Assembly: GCA_930367205.1 (NCBI GenBank)
Contig: OV884009.1
Location: forward strand, 88,743,189-88,807,188
From: Acanthosoma haemorrhoidale
Taxonomy: Eukaryota; Arthropoda; Insecta; Hemiptera; Acanthosomatidae
Direction: 5' to 3'
Length of the DNA: 64,000 bases
Part shown: positions 25,100 to 37,660 of the stretch, piece by piece
Numbering within the stretch: the stretch's first letter is position 1
Layout: the number at the start of each line of letters is the position of its first letter
Position numbers and translations under genes: made by a program
The notes under the pieces: generated by a model
Seen by the model: the letters and a program-made list of their open reading frames with translations, nothing else
What the model was told of the DNA's origin: nothing
The model's database searches: none

Positions 25100-25445
25100 A
25101 ATTATATGGGGTAATTAATAGATTACTTAGAAATTAAAAAATAAAAATTTCTTATCATAATGATTACAGGACCAAATTAAAGACCTCGTCGACCTAATTA
25201 ATAATATGTATCACGTGTAGGGTCTGTAATTTACTATAATAACACAAAATCATTTAAAATTTCTAAATAAAAATAAAAGTTATGCTAAAAAAATGCAGGG
25301 TCATAAATTAGGTAATTACTTCTAATTAAAAAATGAAAATTCTCCTATTATATTAAGTAGGGTATCAAATTAAACGGCGTCCTGATTAATAGCATACGTT
25401 GGGGCTGTAGCGGAACTATAATTACGAAAACTCATTAAAACAGTC
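25100..25445 (-). repeat. Dispersed repeat H, tandem pair, inverted
   Basis: Two units about 180 bp long: GGGTAATTAATAGATTACTT...CCAAATTAAAGACCTCGTCG...AGGGTCTGTAATTTACTATA, and GGGTCATAAATTAGGTAATT...TCAAATTAAACGGCGTCCTG...GGGCTGTAGCGGAACTATAA. The order of words is the same in both, as a direct tandem. The orientation is opposite to the 17.6-kb copy. Confidence 0.6.
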
Positions 25446-26454
25446 TTCGCGGCCGTAACTAAACCTATATTGACCCATGGTTTTTACAACGAATAGATTT
25501 GAGCTTCAATGATGATAAAAGTTTACTTGACTAGAAACGGCTATCTGCCATGTTCCATTATTGTAAAATGGATTTCTCTACAGGTCAATGAATGCTACTT
25601 TATTAGTCTAGAATCATTTACTAAGGTTTTCTAGACCAGATTCATTACGTCTTTATTATGCGTAACACCCCTTTTCATTCATAAGGCCGAGGACAACCCT
25701 GGAGGGGATTCTTCGAGGGAGCGGGGTTAGGTTCACTAATCACTCTCCTCCTAAGACAGCGAGTCATACCGTATCTGTTTTATTTATACTATTTCATTCA
25801 CGTATCAGTAGCCTAACAATTGTTTTTTCATTATTTAATGAATTTATTATTATGTTTACACATTATAATACATTTAGCTCAATTATAAACTATTTTTCTA
25901 AGTTCATAAATATTATTAATTAAATTATTAAAATTAACTTATTAATAAAGGACACTTATAAATTCATATAAAATTAACAAAGTTTCACTTATTCAGGCAT
26001 TGAACATTTAATAAACCGTGTCAACAATAATAACGTATAAATATTAAAAAAAAAAAAACAAGTAATATTAAATAAATTAAATGAACCTTTCAATGACTTG
26101 ACCATTAGTCTTAGTCACGTTATCATTTAAAAATTCTTATTTTGTCATACATGAATCATTAAATAACATCAAATAAAACTCAAATTATCTAACATAAAGT
26201 GAAGTGAAAAGCAACTCAAAACGAAATACAATAAATATCATTCCAGCAGTTGTTTTTTTTAACCAAACACATATTCAGTACTTAGTTTTTTCATATGTGA
26301 CATTGAGAAAAATGTGTCTAGATTTTCTATAATGACGTGTAAAATATATGGAATCAATTATAATTATTACAACTTATTGTCTTCGGTTGGCTCTAAATTA
26401 TTCGTATTGGTCTTCTTTTTGATTTATTAATTTATTTTTGTACTTCGTCAAAAT

Positions 26455-26906
26455 CAGGGGTGGCCATTATACAAATGATCTTGCGTGCCACTTTGGAAAT
26501 GCATCATAACTCCGCGGGCCACAGATAAAATTATATATCCCCATATTAGATTTAGTTAGAACATGTTATATTAGATGTTCCAAGATGCACGCGGATCATG
26601 AGTTCCCATAATATAATTTAATTATTCTGCGAACTCATAACTGTAAACTCATAAAAAAAAAAGACAATATCTATCATATATTCGCAAGAATATTATTTTA
26701 AAATAAAAGTTAATTTTTTCTCATAATTTCGACAGTTAATTTTTGAATATATGGATGGACAAATAATGTATTTTTTTTAATACATTGGTTTTCACTACTT
26801 TGGCCATTATAAGATAAATATATTTTGTAAATGTGACGAATCTCGCAGGCCGGAAAAGTGTTCAAGGCGGGGGGCCACATGCGGCCGCGGGCTGGCCACC
26901 CCCCTG
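26455..26906. mobile_element. Non-autonomous hAT-like element (452 bp MITE)
   Basis: The left end is CAGGGGTGGCCA. The right end is the inverted counterpart with a two-base insertion (CAGGGGGGTGGCCAGCCCGC read inward). Such CAGGGGT..CCA termini are typical of hAT elements. Flanking 8-mers GTCAAAAT (26447-26454) and GTCAAAAA (26907-26914) match at 7 of 8 positions, the right size for a hAT target duplication. Both ends are GC-rich (GCGGGCCACA; GCGGCCGCGG) around an AT-rich core with no coding capacity, so it depended on another element's transposase. Confidence 0.85.
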
Positions 26907-27587
26907 GTCAAAAATCAAAATTAAGCTTATACATGTTTAAAGGATGGACTAAAGCAGTCTCTTTTTTATCTGCGTTCATTTTTATGTCGTCGTGGTTATT
27001 TATTCAAGTTTATTTACTGCTCTGATCTGATGCAAACATTGAGTAGTTTTATTTCGTGGTATTGAGTCTTTTGAGTACTCATAAGTACTGAGACTTCAGT
27101 GGTATTGAATCCTCATCACATAAAAATATGTTATAATACTTATCGAGAGCAGCATTTCATTGTTAACCAAACTATAGGTCAGTTATTAAAATTATACAGT
27201 AAAAGAGCAGTCGGACTTTGTTACATTGAAAATAACTGATTACGGCACACGACTTTCCACAGCACAATACTCCGACTAAAGTGGAAAATCGTGTAATACG
27301 TGTGTCCGCGTGCCGACACTTGTCACTTCAGTTCCGCTCAATCTCGCCTGCTTAACTGATTTTCACCTGTCGCATTGCTGAATGTCACTTTCCTATAACA
27401 GATACATACATTTAATTATTGTTATTTATTATCATTTACCTCTTATTTGAAGATCAAATTTTTTCAAGGGCTATTTTCATCAGTCAATTCCAACCTACAA
27501 TATAATATTATTGAGAGTAACGCTCAATCTGAGGCACTTGTAAATTTGTATTATGTTGGAATAAGTTTTTTTCAAACAAAAAAGCCT

Positions 27588-27770
27588 CTCCGAAAATATA
27601 GTTTTTGACGTTTCACCCGTTCATGCACCCTCAGGACTACGATTCAGATCAACAAACATAAATTTGCATATATATATAAGACCATTGGAAATAAAACACT
27701 TAAAAAATGTAATAAAGAATAACATTGGAAACAATAAACAGAATAAAACAATACAAATATTTGTTCAAAT
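27588..27770. repeat. Dispersed repeat P, copy 2
   Basis: GACGTTTCACCCGTTCATGC then ACCCTCAGGACTACGATTC, ATCAACAAACATAAATTTGC, ACAGAATAAAACAATACA. It aligns with copy 1 over about 150 bp with many mismatches. It lies just ahead of the Jockey-like fragment but is not obviously part of it. Confidence 0.4.
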
Positions 27771-27984
27771 GTTGGCATAGGAAATAGTTAAATTCCCACA
27801 ATCAGTCTTACAGTTTACTACTTATGTTTAGCAAGGTATTGGTGGAGGTACGAAGACAAGAGTGTGTTTGCGTTGGTTAAGAATTTGAACATGCTATTAA
27901 CCATAATGTCTGTCTCGTGTTGCCTCGACTGCGCTTCACGCGGCCTGGGGCGCACTTGTTAAGCTACCCCTCATTTTAATTTCA

Positions 27985-28700
27985 GTTTTTGCCAAAATCC
28001 TATACTATAGGAGGGCAAGAGGGCTCACCGGCTTTCTCAATCTACTATCTGGGCATTCAAATGGATAGGCATCTCCATTTATCTATCCATTTTAGAAACA
28101 AAATAGAAAAAGTACGACTAAGGTCTTACCGGATTTCGCACTTGCTAACTTCACCCAACTTGTTGCTTCGTCTCAAACTGACGTCTCAGACTCACTGATG
28201 CGTCCTCCAGCCAGCTCTGCTGTACGGTGCCCCACTGTATACTCACTTGACTGACAATACAGCTAATAGTCTCCAGCAATTTCAGAATGGGATCATGAGA
28301 AAAGTGGTCAGACATACCTCATGAGAGAGATTAAAAACACCGACCTGCACCCGCTGATTGGCGTGCCATCGGTGGGTGAGTTCATCCACCGGAGACACTT
28401 CAAGTTTTTTGACTCGTTGCAGCACCTAACAAAGCCAGTGTTTAACACTATGGCCACACCACCCTTCCCGCATCGATGGAACAGAGGCCACAGGCAAGTT
28501 AGTTTTATGATTCATAAGGTGAGCCCCATCACTTTTAAACATGTATAGACAATGGATCTATAATGTTCATTATACCTTTGTAACAATCGCAAATCACAGT
28601 GTAAAATTGTATAAAATGTAGCCAAACTACAGGACTTATATATTGTAAATAGATTCATTGAAATCCGTAATTTTTAATAACAAGGGGGGGATAAAACTCA
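27985..28700 (+). mobile_element. Jockey-like non-LTR retrotransposon, 3' end (RT C-terminus and tail)
   Basis: Frames open in turn: YYLGIQMDRHLHLSIHFRNK, SHLLTSPNLLLRLKL, then LQPALLYGAPLYTHLTDNTA, IMRKVVRHT, and after a stop/frameshift NTDLHPLIGVPSVGEFIHR and FDSLQHLTKP. This is the thumb/C-terminal part of a Jockey-clade reverse transcriptase. A 3' tail (28501-28700: GATTCATAA.GTG, GTATAGACAATG, ATTATACCTTTGTAAC) is shared with a second tail at 22960. The element is 5'-truncated, as usual for these elements, and inactive. Confidence 0.82.
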
Positions 28701-29513
28701 GTTTAGAGCTGATGAAATGCGCAGCATGTTTCAATGCTGTTCAGGTAGGCACCTTCCTACTGAACAAGAAGAAGCAGAAGAAAGGATTTTTTATATTAAA
28801 AATTGATACAATTTGTATACATGTTGTAGGTTGCAAAAATAATTTTAGAATATTTCGCTACTCTGGCTGTGGTAACAGTATGGAAAAAACCTACTCATAT
28901 ATAAGTATTTATAAAGTTTTATTGTAATTTCCAATTTCCCCGATGTAATGAAAAGATGCTGTAACTCGTGGAGCATAGTTGTTATTTTTGTATAACAAAT
29001 TACTTATGCAAACGTTTTGAATTCTTTCAAGTTGACGGTAGTATTCCAAGTCGAACTCTCAGCAGTTGAAACATTAGCTATCTGAACTCAGTGATTTTGT
29101 TTTTGTCATACTGAAATTTTTTATTGAAATATGGGCACATTTCATAAATGTTATTTATGGCTTGATCTGTTTTCTGTTAATATGTTCTGTAAATGTTATG
29201 AGTCAGTCTAGGGTCAAACCGAGATTTTTTTTGGGTTAAATTTAGGGAAACATAGTGATTAGGATTGTGGTTTGCACTATGTGAAAACTGGTTTCTGACT
29301 TATTCGAGTTGAGTTTTTATTTCCAGTTTTGCCAATACTAGTTTATTGATTTTGTTGTAACCGTCTTACTATTCTGTCAATTCCATAAGAAAATTTTTAT
29401 AAAGCTGAGTCGTCAGCATTTATTGGAAAATCGGAAACGAACGGATAAATAGAATTGTTAATAGAAATGAAGTTTGTAGAATTCTAGCAGTTAAAGGAAC
29501 TTTATCGGAGGTG

Positions 29514-30147
29514 GATGTGACGTCTGTGGCTCTCGGTCGACCTCCACGGGCGATCGTATCCGATGATGGAGGAGCATGGGGGACTTCCCAAAACCCCGCT
29601 TCCTCTTTTGCGTGCGAGAGGGGTGACAACCATGTGGATTTGGGAGGTCTCTAGGCTGTTTGTAAATATTATATGAATGAGCGAGTGACTAAAGAATTGT
29701 AAATATGGTATGAATGAGAACATTGAACAATTACTTATTGCCCAATAAGGCAGATTACAATTTTATCATAATAAAGTTGTTTTTATATTAAATTCAATAT
29801 TATGGGGTGGAGGGTATAACCTTACTAAGAAAGATTTATTTAGAGATATTGAATTTGGATTTATTTATTTATAATTGATTTAAAGCTTGAAGGTGTAAGC
29901 AAAGAAGGGAAAGATGCGTATTTTACTCCTAATTGGTTTCTTAGCATTACTAATACATAATTATATGTTGTTTTTTTTATTCGTATAATAGTGTCATACT
30001 GAAAATAACAAAAATCTATCGCAATAAGTAATTATATTTAAGCCAACGAACAACTCACTCAACATAATCGAAATGAACCGCGTGTCTCTTTGACATCAAT
30101 CTCTTAGGATCAATTAAAATTTAGGATTTAACTAATGAAAATCTAAA
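29514..30147 (+). repeat. Dispersed repeat F, copy 2
   Basis: It starts GTCTGTGGCTCTCGGTCGAC and matches copy 1 over about 630 bp. The 3' 420 bp (TTCAATATTATGGGG through TTAACTAATGAAAATCTAAA) is nearly identical, much closer than the 5' portion, which suggests gene conversion or a more recent duplication of that part. Confidence 0.85.
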
Positions 30148-30250
30148 GCCTTACTAAGAAAGATTTATTTAGATTTATTGGATTTGGATTTATTTATAAT
30201 TGATTTAAAGCTTGAAGGTGTAAGCGAAGGAAGGAAAGATGCGTATTAGT
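30148..30250 (+). repeat. Local re-duplication of part of repeat F
   Basis: Directly after copy 2, CCTTACTAAGAAAGATTTAT through GGAAAGATGCGTATTA repeats bases 29820-29923 of the same copy with an internal deletion. It is a tandem duplication of about 100 bp, found only at this copy and not at the 7.4-kb one. Confidence 0.8.
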
Positions 30251-30417
30251 TGTATTATAAGATTTGATTTGAAAAAAAAGATGTAGAATTTTCTATTGGA
30301 TTGTAATGAATAAATGGTGTAAATCGAGTAGTAGGGGAACTTATGCATAATTGTTTTATGTACAAGCATAATTTATGTAAAATCCAATTATGCTTGTTCC
30401 AATTTGATATATCTTTT

Positions 30418-30600
30418 ATTTTATACACATCTTTATCTGATGAAAATTACAATCTGTCCTAAAAGGGCAATAGATGATGTTATAAAAGGTCACAATCATA
30501 CTACATTGAAAAATTTACATTTACTCTCTCTTTCATGCCGTATTTATAGTTCACATTCATACAATATAGACATATAAGCATAGCCCTGAGATCCCCCTTT
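30418..30600 (-). repeat. Repeat F related fragment, inverted
   Basis: GAAAATTACAATCTGTCCTA, GGGCAATAGATGATG and CTCTCTTTCATGCCGTATTT parallel 14880-15110. It lies only 170 bp after the direct copy 2, making a loose inverted pair. Confidence 0.65.
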
Positions 30601-31759
30601 CACCCACAGAGTAGTCACCTTCCCGGTTATGGAGGAGACCAGAATTGGCTACACGCTACTCCTCCACCCGCATTGCCGATACGTAACAACAGAGGAGGCT
30701 GAAAGAGAATGCGAAAGCCACAGACGCTCAGGGGAGAAAACTGACCAGTGACAGAACTCCCAGTGACTATATATTTACGAAAGGACAAGAGGTTATTTCG
30801 TCTTCAATCTCTGAGGAGGAATGGATGACATTTGAAAGTGATCTTGCTACAGGATTTGGTTGGACAGATAATTTTGAGGAAATATGATCTTGCATATTCA
30901 GAATTATAAGGTCATTGTGGAGGGTTCGAATTGTAGCATAACAATGTGCTCTTATTAGCTCTGAAGAAAATTAAGAAACTTTATGTTTGCTCCCCCCATC
31001 CAATACAATCGAGTATCGGAATATCGGCTACCTGGCTGAGACAGCGGCACACTTTACTACGTAATGATTTCGTTTTTCCACCACTAATTGGCGAAGAAGC
31101 CCCGACCTCGATAGCAAGCTGGCCTTGTCTCGCCTGCTCTGATAACCCACAGCACAGCCGAGCCCTTTCTCTAGTATCATCCCCAGAGCCTTCGCTGCAT
31201 ACTCACCGACAACCACCCAAAACTACCTAATTCCTGTTTGTTTCTCCATGTAGCTCTACCGGGAGATATTTAGTCAGTGTTTTAAATCTCAACGTACCCA
31301 AAACCCGAAGGTAGAGGGTGTACTTTGAAACTGCCGCAGTGTCTTAGTCTCATAGTCTTCGTCGGTTTGCTGTAGTTAGTAAACATGACGTACATTTAAG
31401 ATGCATTGGAGGCAATTATGTAGGGCAAAATTAAAGTCGAAAGCAATGCATCAGACAATTAAGAGTGTCGTTTAAGTTTATATTTTACGATTTTATTGAC
31501 AGTTAATAAATAACAGTTCACTAAAGCCCCACCAGCCACACTAATGCATACCATTAGTATGATAGAAAAACATCTATTTCTAACTATGAGATAATAATTG
31601 ACCTTTCATTATTTTTCATAAGTCTACTTTTAGTTTTAATATTTCTGGGTAATCAATTAAAACATTCAACCAGTCTTTATTTATATTAAATAAACTTAAT
31701 TTATATGAAATTGGGTTGAAAAAAAATTTCGAGAACACTTTTAATGACTTTACGATGTA

Positions 31760-31995
31760 ATATTCCTTGTAAGCCCAAACCAAATCAAGACGTCAACATC
31801 TTAAATTTGATACCCTACTCAATACGATAGAAATATACTCACTTCTTTTTATTTCTAATTAATCTATTAATGACCCTTCATTGTTTACAAAGGAGCTGGT
31901 TTTATTTTTAGGGCCGTTGGTTTATCGAAATGAACTATCACGCAGAATATCATGCTTCTGAAAAAAAACATTGGTTGAGTTAAAGTTGCGAAGAT
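31760..31995 (+). repeat. Dispersed repeat H, copy 3
   Basis: TATTTCTAATTAATCTATTA then ATGACCCTTCATTG, AACTATCACGCAGAATATCA, GGTTGAGTTAAAGTTGCGAA. It aligns with the first unit at 17635-17800; the preceding AAGACGTCAACATC...ATACCCTACTC matches the second part of the unit. Confidence 0.6.
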
Positions 31996-31999
31996 AATG

Positions 32000-34900
32000 T
32001 TAACGATATTCCGTAATTTATAGTTTGAAAAAATATAAATACTAAACAAAATTAAACATAAAGATTAAACAAAATGTAAATCAGAGCTCATTAACTTGGT
32101 GCTCCGCTTGTTTTTGTTGTGATTAAAAAATTAAATTTCAGCAACACATCTATTAATTGGCCAACTCCCCTCCGACTTTAAAGTTTTCTCGAGCCGGTGC
32201 AAGTTAAGAGCACATATAGAATCTGTAAAACAAACAGAATTTCAAAAACAAAATAATGATAAAATCGCATTTTTAATGTCGATTTCAGGTTTTGGTCAGT
32301 TCATTGGTTTTTTATTTATGATTAATATTCATGATATTAACCGTTTCTTTTATGACCATTTCGGACAGATACATCTCCTTGCGGGCTCGACATATAATTT
32401 AATCTCTTAACGTGAGTACTAATAAGTAAGCATTGTTTATAATTAACAAAACTGCATTCAGCATGATTATACATAAGGCTTAATCGGTAATGGGGAGAGA
32501 AGTTGCGTGATAGTAGCTAACGATATAGCATTTTACTTATGTAGCACTGCCTAATAGTGGACGAAATAGGTTTTAATTAGTAAAGAGAGTAGTCAATTAA
32601 CCTGTTCTTGGCTGGAGGTAGCAATCGGCCATTTCCGTCGGAATTAATAATTTTCTAAAAATTTAAAGCGCCTATTTCCTCCTTTGGGATTACTTTCTAA
32701 ATTCGTCGCTTTAAACCTTTCTGGAGTCATGGCTCAGAAGCTTTTTTAAGAGACGGTAGCAACAAAGGTTAAAGTTGTATGGAACCAAAAATATAAATAG
32801 TGTATTTAACACATCCTTCGTGGTTTTAATAGTTTTTTTTTTTAATCTTCATTAATATATATATATTCAATATTGAAGAAGCGTTATAAACTATCGAGAT
32901 GATTTAAAAAATAAATTGAAGTATTTTTGATCACGAATATTATAAAGTTATTCCACAATCATTTAATAAGTATTTAAGAAACGAACATATTCCAGAAATT
33001 CATCCCTCAAAATTTTAGTTGGTAAAATTAAAAAAAATATTTTAATGAATTCCTATTTAATTTGGTCACTACTTGCATTTTGCGCAAACAAAACATGCAA
33101 TTGAGACACGATGAACAACTTTTCAAAAATACCTTATTTAGTAATAGGGTTGCGCCTATATGTGTTAAAAAGTTTATGTTTGTTTTGATGTACTTATACG
33201 AATATTCTATAACATAATTTAGTTCATAATTGATAGAACAAAAATGAAATAAATTCATACCGCAAGACCTCATGGTTGATAGGTGACTAATTAATTGCGC
33301 CTTTCTTACCAGATTCGCCACTTCTATATTCAAGTAGCTAGCTACTTATTTATACACACGAGGCTGAGAAAACACCCATCGGGCTTATACCCCAACGAAA
33401 AAATTTCAACACATAATGTAAAAAAAAAAAATACCACTGATACTTAAATCCACAAGTATGTAACCGCAATCAGCAACAAGTTTTTTTCCAACAGAAAAAA
33501 AAATACATATTCGGTTTCGAATGGGACGACAGGAGACTGGTAAAGCCACTCATTCAACTCATTCGGTTGGAGCTCCAGGCGAAAGTGGAATGGTGCTTCT
33601 CCAATTTCACTTGACCGCTGTGGCCTAGGTCAAAGCCTGCCAGTCAGCCACGGGCATTAGCTCACACATGGGCCTCTCAAACGTCACGTCTGGACAACGC
33701 ATCGAGCGTTACTTGTCCTCAATGACAAACCAACTTGGTAATATTTCCCCTCGAGTCGATACAGCTCAGCAGATTCGATACTTCATTCTACGATGCAATG
33801 CGAGCTTTGGGCTGTTCTTCAAAGGGGCAAAAGAAAAAGTTATTGTAAGGTTAAACATAAAAAGATATTTATTGCAATTTCATTACTTACATTCATGTGC
33901 AAAGATAAGAACTGATTGAATACATCATTAATTCTCTTCTTATTAGCTTTTATAACTTATATATAATTAAATATGTAGTTTAAATTAAGAAGAAAATCAA
34001 ACCTCTATTACATTACAATGATAAAATACAGTGATTTTCCATAGGCTATAGCTTCTCTGACGGCACAATCTGTGGGTGGAGTGAGCTTGCAATAAATATT
34101 TACGTAAGGCAAGATATATTTACCAGAGTTTTGTCATTTTGTGATTCAATGTAAATATATGCCATCAATGTAAATAAATGCATCATTTTGTAGTCTCCTA
34201 TTTTGTTTATTAGCTGGTTTACAGAATGGGGAAATTAAAAAAAAAAAAAAAAATCTTTATTCTTCTGTAATTTTAGTGCAGTAGTCTATATTTTCTATAT
34301 CTAAACAACGATTTTGCAGAACTTGAAGGTTTTTATTTTTAGGTTTCTGCCCAAAAACTGCGTGTATTTAACATACCAGAACTTACAACAGCTCACGCTG
34401 AGCATTTTCAAGTGTTAAAAAATCACTAGTCACAGTGTGTTACAAAATACTAAAAATTCAATTTTTTTTTTAAAGTAAAACACATTATATATTTATTTAT
34501 AATATTACCTATATTTTGGTCCTATATGGGGGGGGAACACTTTTTAACCTTTATTAAAAGTTTTATATTATATTTTTTATTACCTTCAACATTTAGCATT
34601 TTATTTGTATTCTGGTCATGTATACTTTTAATATTTTTAGCCTTTTTAATCTTTTAACAACTTCAGAATCTTTTTAGCAGCGAGTCCACTTATCTGTAAT
34701 TATATATTATTATATTTTGTTTTCGGATTTTAAGTATTTTTTACCACACTGTGATTTGTGAGTTTTAGTACTATTTTTTAGCATTTAGGCTTTGTGAGCT
34801 GCCGAAAGCGCTTGTGCGTTAAGTACACGTAATTTGTGGGTAGGTTACTAAAAGTGAATTTTTCTTTTAACGGTTTGTCGCATCATTCTTCTCTATAGGG

Positions 34901-35700
34901 TACCAATTTAAAATTAGTGTGATGTAGATTGTGCTATTAAAGAAGATAAAACAATGGACTTGCCTATTAAGAATAAGTATTACATAGCGGGTGTTAGTTA
35001 ACTGTAAACCAAAAAAAAAATCACATTAATGATAGCGTTTTTTTTTTTAAAGCATTATATAAAACAGGTTGCAATGGTTTCGTATTCCCGAGTGCAGTAC
35101 TGAACAATGGGACATGCTAGAGAAACTGCTTATGAATGTATATTTTAATAAAAATAACTCAATATAAATTAAGAAATAAATAAATAGGGAGTAATTAGTA
35201 TGATCATGAAAACCCTTAGTTGTATGATACTGCACACTCTGCTAGAATTTTTTATATTAATAAAAAAAAGTAATTTAGTTACGTAAAACGGTTTTATTTG
35301 TTTAAAAAAAACAAAGATTTTAACAATATTCATGGTTCAACAAATAAAATAATTCTACTAGTTATAGCCTATAAAAATAAAATAGTAATGAAAAGGATTG
35401 GAGACGAGGTAGTGGTGGAGTGCGGTGACCCGGTGACCGGCCGGTAGACCTTGGCCCTCAAGATCCCGTGAAAGTTTAACCTTGGCCGTAAGCATTTCCC
35501 TTATTTAATTGTCATCTCTTCAGCTCGCATATTTGGGTCAGTATCAAATAACAGCTAATTTTCGTGTTCCAGACGTATAGAAACAAAAGAATCTATGCTG
35601 GTGATTTTTTTTTTTTTCGGATCAAAGGCTTTCTAGCAGGAAAATGAAAAAAACTTTCAGACAATGTTACTTGCGTAGCTACCCTGACTGTCGCTCTGAG
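32000..35700. other. AT-rich sequence, nothing recognised
   Basis: It holds poly(A) and poly(T) runs and a GC-richer block at 33540-33800 with an 83-codon frame lacking motifs. No gene or complete element was identified. Confidence 0.45.
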
Positions 35701-35715
35701 ATAGCTTTTGGATAG

Positions 35716-36284
35716 ATGAAAAGGAAGGGAGATAAAATGCAGGCTTGCTATGAAAATCTGTCAACACTTCACCATTCACACCGAATGCCAAAACGAATGG
35801 CAACCCCACCCAGCCAAGCCTTAGCAAGAAAGCAAGTGCACAAAAAACTGTTAAAAAAATGGAAGGCAAAAGTCTACACATTATTGAAAAACAGAGAGAA
35901 AGAAATCGAAATCGATTAGACGATTGGAAAAATATAAAAATAGCCATTATCGTCTAAAAACTCCAAAGAAAAGGGTACCATCAACCCCTGGCTGGAAAAT
36001 TTCAACTCTTCTATCCAAAGATTCTCCACAAGTAACTTTATTTTTGTAATATAAGTTTTATAAACATTAGTTTTCATTATGAAAACTGTTTATATTTTTC
36101 AGGAACTATTGAAGCCAAAGATCATGTGGTAGACGTTATGGCTCGAGGCAGTAGACCAAATAATTTCTTCTGGTCTTCACAAGTTGATCACCGGAAATTG
36201 AAAACCCAAAGAGTTCTATACAAACTGAAAAAAACAACAACAAAACTGTTCCCATTTCATGGCGATCGAGGAGTTCAAATATGA
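35716..36284 (+). pseudogene. Broken gene of an unclassified, probably multi-copy family
   Basis: The first frame (from ATG 35716) is very basic: PKRMATPPSQALARKQVHKK, LLKKWKAKVYTLLKNREKEI, stop. One base over it continues RLEKYKNSHYRLKTPKKRVP, STPGWKISTLLSKDSPQ. A 71-bp GT-AG interval (36032-36102, GTAACT...TTTTTCAG) precedes a third open stretch ending at 36284, with VDVMARGSRPNNFFWSS and RVLYKLKK. The two frame changes cannot both be resolved by the intron, so the copy is broken. The basic helical start and the Arg/Asn/Trp-containing end recall uncharacterised transposon-linked insect proteins, but I cannot name the family. The short intron suggests it is not a processed copy. Confidence 0.4.
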
Positions 36285-37599
36285 TGATTTTTTAAGAAAT
36301 AAATTATGATTGTTAATTCACTATTTTTGTGTGTGTATTGGAAGCTCTACCCCATGAAACCTGGTTTTGATTTGTTGTGGCGTTTGCTTCTTTATAAATT
36401 TATGTTTTGCTCTTATACAATATTACATTATACCGAGGACGTTCTTCTTGCTTCTTGTGTCTTCTTGCTAAACCGATATCGTCGTGCGTTTGATTCACAC
36501 TAAGCCTGTACTTTTCTATGGTTGTAATTTGTAGTATAATAATATAAAAGGTTGTGACCTACCGTTCACGATACCTGATTGGTATTTGGAGGTTAAGCCT
36601 GTCTACATATAGGCGTTACTTTACTTAATATTACATGGATGATAGTGTAACTTCCATGAGCATGCTAATTTAATAAATCACTTTTAAAACTCAAAAAATT
36701 ATTTCTAGCTACCTAGAATCGACCAATGAAGCACACCGAAATTTCTGTATTGTCAGCGTCTAGTCAAGTTTTTGAAAAATTTGATAATGACCAATTTACG
36801 AAAACTTTAATCAATAGAAAACCCGATGTTTTCTCTCATACGGTACTTGTTGATCCAAGGATCGGCTGCCTCGTCATTTTCCTCCATTGCATCAATAATT
36901 TTACCAAATAAATTTTGTATCAATTATTATAAACTGACAATAGTATTTTCTTAAGCATCTATAAATGAAATTATGGGCATAAAGTAAAGTAATAAAAGGT
37001 TGATACAATGAGTTTTTGTCGCCCTTGCTAAGTCAATCAAAATAAAGAATGGTCATTAAAAATTACTGAACATAAATAAATAAAATTATTTCTTTTGTTA
37101 AAAAAATTGTATATAATAATAACATGTAAGCGTGTTTATAGTTCACTTTAAAACTTTATTATTTGGGTTTCTTTTCCTGCAAGAAACAGAAATGAGACAT
37201 AAATCTTGAATAACATTCAAGCTGAGAATTTGAGAAACCAGTAAAAATAATTTTTTTTTTTATACGTTCCCTTATTTATATTATAACAAAAAATAACTAG
37301 TATAATCCTTAGTGCTGGGAAGTAAGTATTTGAAATTCAGTAATTTTTAGCACACCTACCGTATAACGTACTGTCCGACCACGAGTAGTAAAGACCGTTA
37401 CTTTAGTCTTGTATCGCAGCTTAGCTAGTACAAGGCACCGGGTTGGTTTCGCTATTGCCCTCTCATCAAACATTTGACTCAGTACAGAGTGTAGTGTGTG
37501 CTCACGTTTTCGGAACAGATTGGGTGTGTGAGCGAATGGGTAACTGTTCACCCGTCTTTAGCACATCACACCACTCTCTTGTACTCGTAGTTGGAAGAT

Positions 37600-37660
37600 A
37601 CATACAAACAGAGGAATAAAGGAAGTAGAGCCTCTCCCTTCGGGTTTTTAAACATATATA
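37600..37660 (-). repeat. Repeat G fragment
   Basis: The exact 17-bp core at 37624-37640 is preceded by a degenerate CAAACAGAGGAATAAAG, the reverse of the CTTTCATTC..TCTGTTTG part of G. Confidence 0.6.
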
